A stretch of DNA of 64,000 nt from Juglans regia. Its lineage: Eukaryota; Streptophyta; Magnoliopsida; Fagales; Juglandaceae. Under the pieces are notes generated by a model, which saw only the letters and a list, made by a program, of their open reading frames with translations, searched no databases and was not told the origin of the DNA. Both the position numbers and the translations under genes were made by a program. Position 1 is the first letter of the stretch. Every line of letters begins with the position of its first letter. The stretch is from contig NC_049914.1 in the NCBI RefSeq assembly GCF_001411555.2, positions 17,170,298 through 17,234,297 of the forward strand. Direction: 5' to 3'. Below are positions 24,027 to 34,752 of this stretch, piece after piece.

Positions 24027-27000
24027 CTATATTTCTTGAAAGTGCTCAAAACTGCTTCGATACAGTAGAATACAAGTTATACACGTAGCCATGACTCCCA
24101 GATGTACGATACTTTTGTTCATCAAGTACTCAAAATTGCTTCCATTCTGCAGGCTTACAATTCTGTCAATACAATTAATAAAATCATTGTTAAATACCAA
24201 ACAAACCACTAATTAACCAAACAATATATGCCATCAATAAAATCAATATAGGCAACTTTAGACACAAACTTTGAAACAATCAGTTTTAATCAATTTTCCA
24301 TTTTCTTTTTCCATTCTGGTTTTAGTATCTAATCATTAACGAGTGTTGGGCACATTAACAAAATACAAAGATGGGGGTCCAGCCCACACGTGAGGAGGAG
24401 TGTTTAAGGATATAAATAATTAAATCTACCTTCGGATCAAAAAAATAATTAAATCTAGCTCTTCTCATTAAATAATTAAAAGAGAGAATACTTGTTAGGT
24501 CTCATGCAATCATCACATATCTCTGAGATGGAATGGATAAAATCAACAATAAGACTTGGCATCATGTGTTGTACTAAGAAGTAAAACTACTAATAAATGA
24601 CCATCTTCATGCATTTACCACGGCAGGAAAAAAAATATTGGGATGGTCAAGAAATGACACAGAAGTACATACGTATACACTAATAGCCTCAACATTAAAC
24701 ATGTTATCACCATACTGGTTGCAATAATTTATAGCCTCAACATTGAAGGTATAAATACTTTGATTTATACTTGTAAAAAACTTAGCAATAAATCATAACT
24801 CAAGTATAAATATATATTTATTATATTACCTGCAGGTGTCCAATATTGGAGACATCAAAATCGGAAAGGCCAAATAGCCTCCTGCAAGTGTCCGCTACTG
24901 GTGTATCTTCCCCATCTTGCTGAAAAAATAGTAACCAATTTGTCAGATAGCATTTATATGAAAATTTAAATAAACAAGGTAATATTACAAATCTGCACCT
25001 ATTTGCATTTTCCCTTCCCTTGCGCTTTCTTCATCTTCTCCTTAACTTTTTGCAGGTCTCTCTCCATCCTGGATGCTCTCCTCAGAGATGGGGATCTGCC
25101 TTTTCCTTGCACAACATGTGGATTGAGTACTTTTGTTGAACTACCAATTGTAGTTGTGTCCTTTGTCGTGGCATTAACATTTAAACACTTTTCAGTCATC
25201 GATAGAGGTTCTTGGTTCGCTTCATATAAGTCAATCATTGCATTTAACTTAGTCGTTGCATCCTCAGTATGCTTTTTCGAACTCGCTGCACAATCATCTT
25301 ATAACAGATATTCAATAGACTTGAATATCTATTAGCATCTTCTTGTTGATCTCTTGTGTCATATCTACTGTGGATCAACGTGTATCTTCTTTTGATATCC
25401 TTCCTCCATTGACCCAAATTGTACCTATCTGGTATTGTCTTAATCCCATTACATTTGAAGACGACGAAGATGTGTCGGCACACCATCCATCTCATTTCAA
25501 ATAAACCACAAGAACACTTGGCGACTACATCGTCCTCACTAAAATTCACTGAATGTGTAACCAGCTTAGTGAAATCTTCGAAATGAACTTTATCCTCTAC
25601 CAGATAGGTCTTGACTGTAGCATCCGCCTTAAGTAAAACTGGGTCCAAGTCATTAATGCTGGTAAGTTGGTGTTGAACTTCCCTAAATTTAGCATTTGTG
25701 TACAAATGTTGATATTTCTTTTCAATTGGAGATCTAGAGATGCAGGGAATTGTGACGTTAAATGACTGGAAGTCCGCGCAATTTTCATTCTCAATCTTCT
25801 TTTTCAAGGCATTATCATACTGATTGACAAACTCTTTCAAATTTGTCTTAGCATCAACATAACCATCAAAGAAGGCATTCATACTCTCACTCCACTGCGT
25901 TGTACTCATTCCAGCCCAAAAAATATTTTTCAAGAAAGCCGGTACCCAATGCTCACGCTCAGTGTATAAACTCTGCAACCAGACATTCTCATGCAAGCTG
26001 TACATGCTAATCAACTCATCCCAACAATTTTCAAACTCTTCCGGCGTTTGTATGTTATACACACATGTTATCAGTGCAGTTTTCATTCCAGTTTTGTAAG
26101 AACCATAACAACCAAGTTTTTCAGGAACTTTCTTAAGGATATGCCACAGGCAAAATCTATTTCGGCTTTCTGGGAAAACAATTGCAATTGCATTTTTCAT
26201 GGCTCTGTCTTGGTCAGTGATAATAGCTTTCGATGCTATACCATCCATACACTACAACCAAGTTTGGAATAACCACACGAATGTCTCAGTATCCTCAGAG
26301 GAAATCAATCCAACTCCTAACAAAATTGACTGTCTATGGTAGTTTACACCAACAAATGGCGCAAAGGGCATCCCATATTAGTTCGTCAAGTATGTGGTAT
26401 CAAAGGTTACGACATCCCCGAAATATTGGTAGGCTACTCTACTATGGGGGTCTGCCCAAAAAATATTTTTTATCCTCCCTTCATCATCGAAATCCATAAG
26501 TGCAAAGAACCCTGGATTTTTGTGCTGCATCCGTAAAATGTAGTCTCGAAGCGCTTCAGCACCACCTGCGCCTAATCGTAGATGTCGTGCCTTGTCGATG
26601 TAGTTACGACAATCATTTTCCAAAAATAGGAGGTTCTCAAAGCCACCCGAGCCAATAACAAGAGACCCGAAACTCTTATTCATTCGGATGCCGGCCAAAT
26701 CATTTGTATCTAGGACTCTTTTAATAGATTCACTCATTTCTCTATTACATCAAAGTAAGCGTGATTTCTTTGGACTTTGACTGTGGTTGTGGAGATTGTG
26801 AACTGTAGTCAGCCGAAACTTTCCATCAACAACTTTTAAGGCATTGATTTTTGCCTTACATTCCGTCTTTCTTGTTGGATGTGGGTTGGCAACATTTATA
26901 GTCCTATTCCGGGCCTTCCCTCCATGGGCACAAGCAAGAGTGACATATCTCACAGCCTTATCCTCTCCCCTCTCATTCATTTTTGCCATCACTCCAAACC

Positions 27001-27825
27001 CGCATTTTTTGCCATATTCCTTATAATAACTCATTAATTCTTCTAATGAATTAAATTCCATCCCTGAAACTGGCTCATCATCACCATCCATTTGCACTTT
27101 CTCAGATGTTCCGGCACTACCACACTCGATTTGTTCAACTCTAGAAGATGTAGCTGCCGATTCAGTTTTCCCAATAGAGGGTCTATTATCCTCCGAACCC
27201 AGAAATCTGCTTGTAATGGAGGTATTGTTGAGAGACAACTAGCCTTCCATGCCATGTTAAAATGGGTAACTAGCATTCTGGCAAAAAATAAAAAAATGTA
27301 ATTAAACTCTTCAAAATAACCAACTGCAATTCAACTCTTAAAAAAAACCAATTTATTAAAATTAAATGGAAAACATGACATCACCACCTGTACATTGCTT
27401 GGATATTGGTTGACAGCTGGAAATGGGAGAAAACCCGATAACCACGTAGGCATTGGTCTATAGTAACCGTGTATTGGGATGCTTGGAGAAGTTGATGGTA
27501 TGTCATGAAATATTATTAGATAAATTATAGATGTGATATCCACAATAAATATCAACTAATCTCGAATCTAATGTTATTGATATATTAAATAAAATAACAT
27601 ACCGCAGATGGGAGTCCATAGTAACCGTGCATTGGGATATTTGGAGAAGTTGATGGTATGTCCTAAAAAGTCATTGGATAAATTATTGATGTGTTTAGAA
27701 AAATAAAAATCAACAAATCTTGTATCTAATGTTATTGATATATTACAAATAAAATAATAAACCGTGGATGAGGGATTTGAGCTAGATGGTCTTAGGATAG
27801 ATGGATGTTCTTTTCCTTTTTTCAT
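24027..27825 (-). pseudogene. FAR1-RELATED SEQUENCE (FRS5-like) pseudogene, six nonsense codons and a frameshift
   Basis: FHY3/FAR1 family proteins derive from Mutator-like transposases. Reconstructed exons on the minus strand are 27825-27763, 27662-27603, 27504-27388, 27277-24999, 24919-24830 and probably 24146-24027, all phase 0. The main exon shows the FAR1 DNA-binding zinc domain (GFGVMAKMNERGED, CKAKINA, HNLHNHSQ; 27060-26770), the MULE core (GDVVTFDTTYL, AIITDQDRAMKNAI, FCLWHILKKVPEK) and a SWIM finger (CSCGLFEMRWMVCRHIF). Stops interrupt it at 27257-27259, 27239-27241, 26750-26752, 26378-26380, 26249-26251 and 24999-25001, and the frame shifts near 25290. The acceptor of the 27504 exon is AT instead of AG. 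Reading frame otherwise remains well preserved, so decay is fairly recent. Confidence 0.88.
27459..27770 (-). repeat. Tandem duplication (period about 158 bp) of an exon and intron
   Basis: TAGTAACCGTGTATTGGGAT at 27461 and TAGTAACCGTGCATTGGGAT at 27619 start near-identical blocks including the exon coding DIPSTSP.IP.HGYY and intron sequence (ATCTAATGTTATTGATATATT). The duplicated exon lengthens the predicted N-terminal region of the FRS gene. Confidence 0.8.
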
Positions 27826-28696
27826 GCTGAGTGGGAGACAAATGCATTTTGTCAATAGAAATATTGTATAACTCAAACCACATTAAAATCTATGAACTAG
27901 TAGTATAATGGATCTCATTTCAAATAAATGTTTAATATTTATTTCATTCATGAGCATGTGGCTTCGCAAATATGGTTGCGAAATGATTGATTGGAATCCA
28001 AGATGACTTGGGGAGTAAAGTAGGCTTTGAAAAGCCTTGTTAATTTCACATAAAAGTTAAGCCTTTTGGAATTTTAGAACATGTAGTTGCTGGAGGCACC
28101 AAGGACCCATAAATGTTTTCTTTTTCTTCTTTTGAAATATAATAATATTTAGGTAAATAAAATATAATAATAACAAAGGAAATATGGGTCTCAAAAGGAA
28201 CCCCCCACAAATGACATAGTGATGATACCGCTACACTAGAAAATGCACAAGAAGATGACAAAGGAGCTAATAAAATGATTTTGTTGCAGCCAAGAATTCA
28301 ACCCACCAAGATTCTCAGTTGCTTGTTCTATTTTGTAGAGGGTTTGCTTGCTTAAACTCCCCTTTTATCAAATGATTAATTTATGAAACAGAGAAGCAGG
28401 CTTTGAAAGCAAAATCTGAAACTCCAATAGAAACCAAACCGTAAGGCTTGGCTTGTTTAAAGTAAAGCTTAACTTGTTTACTTGATAATATATAATAAAT
28501 TAGAAGTAAATTAGAAGTTAATGCATGGGGAAATACAATAGCAACTGAAGATCATGATAATATTACTGTAATCATGATGAAGTATAGCTAGCTGGTCCTA
28601 ATGGCTGATTGATACCATGATAAACATATAAAAACAGAGTTGCACTACTCCTATTTGGTAAAACACCACAGTGAAGAATTTGGACCGAGCATAATT
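27826..28696. other. Upstream flank of the FRS pseudogene, nothing recognised
   Basis: AT-rich, with no MITE ends or coding signal that I can support. Confidence 0.45.
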
Positions 28697-28826
28697 CATT
28701 TCATAGCTTGTGTTTCCTTGATACAATATGACCAACACAGTGCAGTATTTATAGACTTTATCTAGTCTATATTCCAATGGACACAATAGATTTCATACCT
28801 TCTATTTCCTTGATACAATATGACTG
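28697..28826. repeat. Short tandem duplication, period 92 bp
   Basis: TTTCATAGCTTGTGTTTCC and TTTCATACCTTCTATTTCC, both followed by TTGATACAATATGAC, lie 92 bp apart. Confidence 0.7.
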
Positions 28827-28983
28827 TCAAAGTGAAGAACTATTGCACTTTTTGCGACTACTCAGATCTGGAAAGCCCAACCCACGTCGACGGCGCCTTA
28901 GATCTGGAATGTGTGACAAACGGCGACAGAACAACCAGTTTGGGTCTACGATGACGATTCTTGGTTCAGAGAAGAATCAGAGG

Positions 28984-29234
28984 TTCAGGCCGAGTGAGAG
29001 TGTTTTCTTCTTTTTTCTTTTTGCTTTCCCTCAATTTCTTCTGCTGCAGATTTCAATCGCTCGGTTTTTTTTTTAAAATTAAATTAGCATCTGACGGGGC
29101 ACTAGAATTGGTGATTCAGGCCGAGTGAGAGTGTTTTCTTCTTTTTGCCTTTTGCTTTCCCTCCATTTCTTCTGCTGCAGATTTCAATCGCTCGGTTTTT
29201 TTTTTAAATTAAATTAGCAGCTGACGTGGCACTG
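28984..29234. repeat. Direct tandem duplication, period 131 bp
   Basis: TTCAGGCCGAGTGAGAGTG occurs at 28984 and 29115. Each is followed by the same pyrimidine-rich run, CTGCTGCAGATTTCAATCGC, a T-run and a TTAGCA(T/G)CTGACG(G/T)GGCACT end. About 120 bp of each unit matches. Confidence 0.88.
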
Positions 29235-29243
29235 CCACGTCAG
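29221..29243. repeat. Near-palindrome with two ACGT cores
   Basis: CTGACGTGGCA and TGCCACGTCAG are perfect 11-bp arms around one base. TGACGTGGCA contains the ACGT core used by bZIP factors. It sits at the end of the 131-bp duplication, so it could also be a transposon end. Confidence 0.8.
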
Positions 29244-29315
29244 CCGGTTGCTCATTGGTTCTGCACTGGTGGTTGCATAAAGAAGAATTGAATAATAAAG
29301 GTAGGTGTGATCAGA

Positions 29316-29555
29316 AGATCAATAGCAGAAGAGCAGCATGACAGCTGGAAGGTGTCAGAATTTTTAAATTAAATTAATTTTGTGAAATTATCAATGCGGG
29401 GGGTGTGTGTGGCCATATGGTGTCAGCGATCATGGGTACGGTATCTAATAATTTCGAGGCATTCTCCCTGCCTCAGTAGGGACTACCACACGTCCTTATA
29501 TTCACTGTATTTTCACGTCCCTTTTTACAATTTTTTTTTTAAATAATAACAAACC
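29316..29555. repeat. Duplicated segment A, copy 2
   Basis: Direct match to 15713-15955, about 13.6 kb away. It ends in a T-run at 29529-29541 that probably belongs to the adjacent LINE tail. Confidence 0.85.
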
Positions 29556-29830
29556 AAATTCCATTCAGAGGATATACAAAATTGACTTAAAAACAAGCTA
29601 GTTATAAACGTTAATAGCTTTCTAGCATACTTTCGTGACTAAAATGATCTAGTTTAAACGGCAGATCTCTAAAGATTTAAGTCTAAGAGATAGCCCAACT
29701 CTGTCCACAACAGAGTTAACAGTAATTGGGTGACAAAATCTCATACCCCGACTAAGCGGAATAGGGTGCACCAACTCCACCATAAGCACCGCCTAAGCGG
29801 AGGGAGGACCAATCCATTCGGACTAAAGTC
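29529..29830 (-). mobile_element. LINE 3'-untranslated tail
   Basis: The reverse complement matches 54420-54718 in order: a GGTGCACC(AACTCC/CTACTC) block, GGGTATG..TTTTGTCACC, the ACAGAGTTGG/GGACAG block, AGAGATCTG(C/T)CG, the CACGAAAGT block and a terminal A-run. It carries no coding domain here, only the 3' tail. Confidence 0.7.
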
Positions 29831-30110
29831 CGAAGGCACTATTTTTAGACTTTTATTTTTCTAAAAAGTAAATACAGGACGCGAAATAAAATACTAAAAA
29901 ATAAATGATAATATATCATAACTAATTAAACTAATACAATCTACTACTCTTTGCATCTTAAATCTGGAATTAGAGAGGATGTCATTGGATAGCCCGGAAT
30001 ATGGAAGCAGTGAATATGGAGCAACAAGCCAATATGGGCTCATCCCATCCTCCATGTGCAGTAGTGATGATAACTCATAGAAGTTGGGCAGGAAAGCCAA
30101 CCGAAAGTAA
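29831..30110. other. Unrecognised stretch between duplicated segments A and B, copy 2
   Basis: Absent from copy 1, which has a LINE here instead. Contains the small fold-back TTCGGACT-AA-AGTCCGAA (about 29818-29835). Open frames on both strands are short and unrecognised. Confidence 0.4.
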
Positions 30111-30924
30111 GGTCTCTGAGCAAATTAACTCAATACTACCTCTCCAAAATATGGCTCAACTGGGTAAGAAAAACAAAATGACAAAATCAATTGGGTAAGA
30201 GAAGCTGAAAGGATTCGCCAATTCTGGACTTGAGAGACTTGAGAGAGAAGTGAGAGGATTCGAGAGAGTAGAAGCAAGAACAGACAAATAAGAATGAGTG
30301 AGGATTAAAAAAAAGGGTTATGGATAACCGGGTTACAAAACAGAATCTGTAACCGGATCCAGATGTATCTCACCCGCCCAATTGCATTCAGATTTTGGAT
30401 TTCGAACCAGACCGGAAATAAATGCGAGGTTCAACTTTTGAATCGGTAGTTAGAAGATAAGAAGTAGCATATTAGTCAAACTTTATCTAAAGATTTAGCT
30501 AAACCAATACTAATGCTCTAACATAATAATTTTAAAACACATAAAATTCAAACAAACTTTTGAACTGATTTTTTTAGTAATTCATTAAAATCTTTAATAT
30601 TGTTATTAAAAAGAAAAAAAAAAAGAGAAGGGGCCAAGATGGAGCAATCCACGGCCACGCTTTGGGTTCTCACATTTGGCTGCCCAAGGGAGCCCGAGGT
30701 TGGCCACCTCGTTGCACCCTATTCTTATTTTTTATTTGGTGTTTTTAAATATTTATAGTATTTGAATATGCTAATTGTACATTTTTTTTTTTAACTTTTT
30801 CTAAGTTTGATGTAAATAAATAGATGTTGTAAGGGGATTCCCCCACGGGACCCAGCGGGCCTGAGAAGAACAACTAAGAGAACTAGAACCGAAGGTCTAG
30901 CCCATAATGAATAAAGTCTCCAAC
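30111..30924. repeat. Duplicated segment B, copy 2, with the unoccupied hAT site
   Basis: Continuous match to 17205-17315 plus 20316-21030. At 30214-30221 it reads TTCGCCAA once, where copy 1 has TTCGCCGA, the 3000-bp hAT and TTCGCCGA again. Confidence 0.9.
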
Positions 30925-31619
30925 TATACCCATAAATATAATGGACAACAAAAATCTAAAGAGAAAAATAGAGCAAACGGCAGTCATGGAAATTAATTTA
31001 AGATCTTTCTCCTTCAAACTGAGTCGTCTCCCCTCTTCTGAACTCTCTAATTTCGTGCTAATGATATGCTTAAATAGGGTAGGAAAGAAACCCTAATGTC
31101 TTCATATTTCCGCACATAAAATTGCCTAAATTTTAAGACTCTACTTGGCAGTCACGTATGCACTTCAGGAGTTCGAATTTGGAAATCCTTATTAGATACA
31201 ACTTTTGAGCCCTTTAAGATAGCTTTCCAACGCATTAAGAGTCACACCAATCCAATATTTGAGCAAAACTTTATGATTAAAATACTAAAATGTGTCAATT
31301 CTGCCTCCTAGCGTATTTTAGACTTTGTTCCGAATTACTCTCAATCCCCATCGTTATCTTTATTTGAAGAGTCTTACATTCGTTGAAAGTTCTTAGGTTG
31401 TTCCAACATCTTACCCACTTAAAAGTCCTTTGAATTTGAAAGGGTTTGGACTTGCTCTTTTGTAAACTCTAAAATTAAATATAAAAATATGCTCAGGAAT
31501 ATCCCAAAGTAAATAGAAACTCAATTCAAGATTACACATTATTTCCAATGGTTTCTATTAACACTTTAGCATTTTAGTCCAATAATAGATTATTTAGAGT
31601 GCACTTTCGTACACTCATC
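30925..31619 (-). mobile_element. Possible LTR (minus orientation), unpaired
   Basis: Homology to copy 1 of segment B stops here. On the minus strand the block begins TGATGAGTGTACGAAAGTGC, a common start of plant LTRs, and contains a TATTTAAG box-like word near 31070. No second LTR, primer-binding site or target duplication is visible. Confidence 0.3.
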
Positions 31620-34132
31620 AGACACCATCCAGACTAGACTTCAGGCCGACAATCTCATTGTTGCGGGATAGGAGGCCAATGTTCTTTCCCGACTGGGAAA
31701 GCTCACCGATGCGTGCCTTCACCTATCGCAGTTGCTCTCTTAAGTGTCGAGCCTCCTGAGAATGCCTAAAATTCCCAAACAACATCCGTGAACGTTGTCT
31801 GACAGCTAGAGCCCGAGTCCGTTGGGATTCTTCAAACTCCCCTCAGGTGGACTCCCCCTCCTCCCCAGACTCTCACAGTTCCTTCCTAGAAGACTCAAAC
31901 TACTCCCGAGTGACCTCTTGTTTCCCGAGCAACCAAAGGATGTCCCAGTCAGCATTGCTCAATAAATCGGTAAGGGCTTTCTTCTTCTCTTTACACCCCG
32001 CAGCGACCGCCTCCAGATGCCGGTTTTGTTCCTTCACATACACCCCCTCGTTGATCAGCTCATTTCGCTCGGTCTTGAGGTTCTTTATTCTTTTGGCCGC
32101 CTGCTTCAGCTTGTAATATCCAAAGCACACCAAGGTCCCGAGCCCTCGGCTGGCCTCCTCCAGCTCTTCGAGTTCCTCCCCAATCGTCGTGGCCAACTGG
32201 TATGTGGCTTGCAAATATATATATATATATATATATATGTGTATAAGAAAGAGGTAAAAGACTAGACAGGGCCTACCAGAATATGCCAAACAAAGGAAGG
32301 GCTAGCTGGGTGAAAAGGGGTCGCAACATTTGGCCCACACGTTCAGTGGCAGTGGCACGAGCCTCATCCAGGGCTGAGGCTGGGGATTGCGTCCCTGCTG
32401 GCCCAGTAGAAGATGTGGGGCCAGTGACCGCTTGCTGCCAAGAAAAGTCCAGAAGGGAGCCCCAGGTCTTGTTCCATGGCCAGGGCACCACAGGAGATAG
32501 AGCCTCAGAGTCATCATCATCACTCAGATCTATTACAATGGGAGGGTCTTGGAAATCTGGGCTTCAATTGGATCCGCTCGGCTAGGTAGATGAAGGGGGG
32601 AACAACCCCCATGATTGGAGAGGCAGGTCCGACGGCCCCCTCCAAGCTCCGAGCTGCGGCAGGAGGACCTCAACCCTTCTCCTTCTCCACCGTCTTGTTC
32701 TCCACCTTCTCCATCTCCATCTCCTTCATTTTCAACTCCTTCTCCCTCGTCTTGGAAGGCAAATTCTGCCCCCATACCTTCTTGGCATGTGGCATGGTAG
32801 GGGCTTGATTCGGCCTCCCACGACTCGGGCCCTAGGGTTGCCTTATCTTCGATAGTGCCTCCATGGATTGTATCTTGGGAAGAAGACTGCTCTTTGTCTC
32901 GGGTTCCGTCCACACAACCTATCTAGGGGACCTTGTAGGCTATCTCCTCCCGAAGTGTATCATTGAAAGAAGCGAACGGCTCGAACGAGCTAGGCCCACG
33001 AGGGAGTGGGTGCGCTAGAGAGTAAAACAATGCCGCTTGAAGATTGCAAGTGTCCAATTCTTCTGCATAAGGAAGCAACAGGCCTGGAAAAGATTCAGCG
33101 GGAGCTGGCTGAGTGTTTGTTAGAGTAGAAGGCCTGGCAATAGAGCTTGAACCGCTAGGAAATGACGTTGCGCTCCCCCATGTTAAAGGAACCGGAATCT
33201 CCGAATGCGCAAACTGCCAGAAAGAGAAGAATCCTCAGCCTCCCCACTTTGCGAGGGAGGATTGTGGCGTACCATTGGTTGCTTTGCTCGACCATAGGAA
33301 GAACTTGAGGTGTGCTTCTGAGGAAAGGGCCGGGCTGGGGGAGAAGAGATACCACCCAAGAAATTCCTCCCAATAGCATATGAGCGGTCAGGCGTAGACA
33401 AGTAATTGCGGATGTTCTTGTCTGAGAGGACCAGATCGGTCTGTGACTTGTTAGAATGGGCCAGCACCCAAGCTATTACCAACTCCAACCGAGCCTCTTC
33501 CTTCCAATTGAGGGTAAGTTCCAGGCTCTTCGCTGAAGGGGGAATCCCCAACACGCCTGAATAGGAAACTCTTTGTGTGCGGCCTCCCCTTTGGGATACT
33601 CCCAATGCAGGCTCGACTCGAAGAAAAACTTCCGAGACCACTTCTTTATGCTTGAGTGACACTGCTCAAGTGAGGTGATCATCCAGCTCGGAGACCGGGC
33701 ATGGAAACTGACGATGCTTCCCAACTGATAGTTAAGGCGAAATACGTACAAGAACACTCGAGCCCTCAGATCTAGGTATTCTTCAGGGATCTTGCTGAGT
33801 ATCATCCGGAAGATGATACAACTGGATATCAGGAGCAGCCACACATTAGGATGGAGCTGCGACGGGGCCAGCTCGTGATAATTTAGAAACTCGTGAACCG
33901 GACGACTGAATGGGAGGCGGCGACCATTGGCAAACATTAACTAGAAAAGTGCCACCCTCGTTGCAGTGCTGTTAGGATTCACCGCTTGCTTGCCACCTCG
34001 AGGAATCTCCACAACCACGATAGGAGGGATCCTGTACTTAGAGTGGAATGCCTTGAGGTCGTCGCTAGAGATGGAGGAAATCCGGAGTTTCCCCCCAAAA
34101 TACGGAGGAATGAGATCGAGTTTGGGTGCCAT
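31620..34132 (-). pseudogene. Antisense extra ORF of a Ty3/gypsy (Tat-like) element, 'putative gypsy-type transposon' domain, broken
   Basis: Read on the minus strand from MAPKLDLIPPYFGG (34132), the frame reaches TAG at 33938-33940 (VALF*LMFANGRRLP) and continues with FSRPVHEFLNYHELAPSQ and LHPNVWLLLISSCIIF. That is the conserved N-terminal domain of plant proteins called 'putative gypsy type transposon' (Transposase_28). A frameshift lies near 33550, after which LNWKEEARLELVIAWVLAHS follows. Acidic low-complexity sequence (about 32900-32600) and a long coiled coil (32250-31650; EELEELEEASRGLG, AAKRIKNLKTERNEL) complete it. Such ORFs are known in Tat-lineage retrotransposons between pol and the 3' LTR, often antisense, which fits the LTR to the right. 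No gag or pol remains on the left. Confidence 0.7.
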
Positions 34133-34183
34133 GACAACGGTAGAAAACAACAGGAAAACGGTGACTGAGGAAAATGCGATAGC

Positions 34184-34184
<1 letters not shown>

Positions 34185-34232
<48 letters not shown>
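34185..34232. repeat. GA microsatellite (48 bp)
   Basis: Uninterrupted GA just upstream of the antisense ORF start; on the minus strand it reads as Ser-Leu repeats. Confidence 0.95.
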
Positions 34233-34236
<4 letters not shown>

Positions 34237-34752
34237 GAAACTCGATGGATGAAGTCATGAGGAAATGGTGAAGAAGAAGGGAAAGTGGGCCTTATATAGT
34301 GAAGGAATGATGGAGAGCATGCGGGAAACTAAGCGACCTTGACAGCAGCGACGTCAATTAGCGTCATGTAGTGCACGGTCTCTAAAACGACGGCAGGCTT
34401 TGTGTCAAGAGAGTGAGGGGCACAAACCAATGAGGTTCTAGGATATGAAGGATAGGGCGGCCAACACGTCCAATCAATCACCGGGAAATGGGAGGACTTC
34501 AGGAGAAGAAGAGAGGCGCCCCTTGAACCTATAGATGGCCTAGGGAAGTTGAAACGATGGAAGCTAAACGGGCGGCACCATAATTAGAAGTGTTATGAAT
34601 TCCCACCACGTGCTCGTGATTGGAATTCGATGGGTACTGTGAGGGAGGGGCCCATCCCAGAAGGGCCCAGGCCTGAGGTGGTCAAGTTACGAAACTCCAG
34701 GCCCAAAGATGAAACCCTGCTGTGGGATAAGACTCCGAGCCAGAGGACCACG

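Noticed and set aside
25003..25335. 110-codon plus-strand frame with hydrophobic segments
   Set aside because: It is the antisense shadow of the FRS pseudogene, whose minus-strand frame is clearly recognised.
32283..32585. Plus-strand frames over 31847-32808
   Set aside because: Antisense to the coiled-coil and acidic parts of the gypsy extra ORF.
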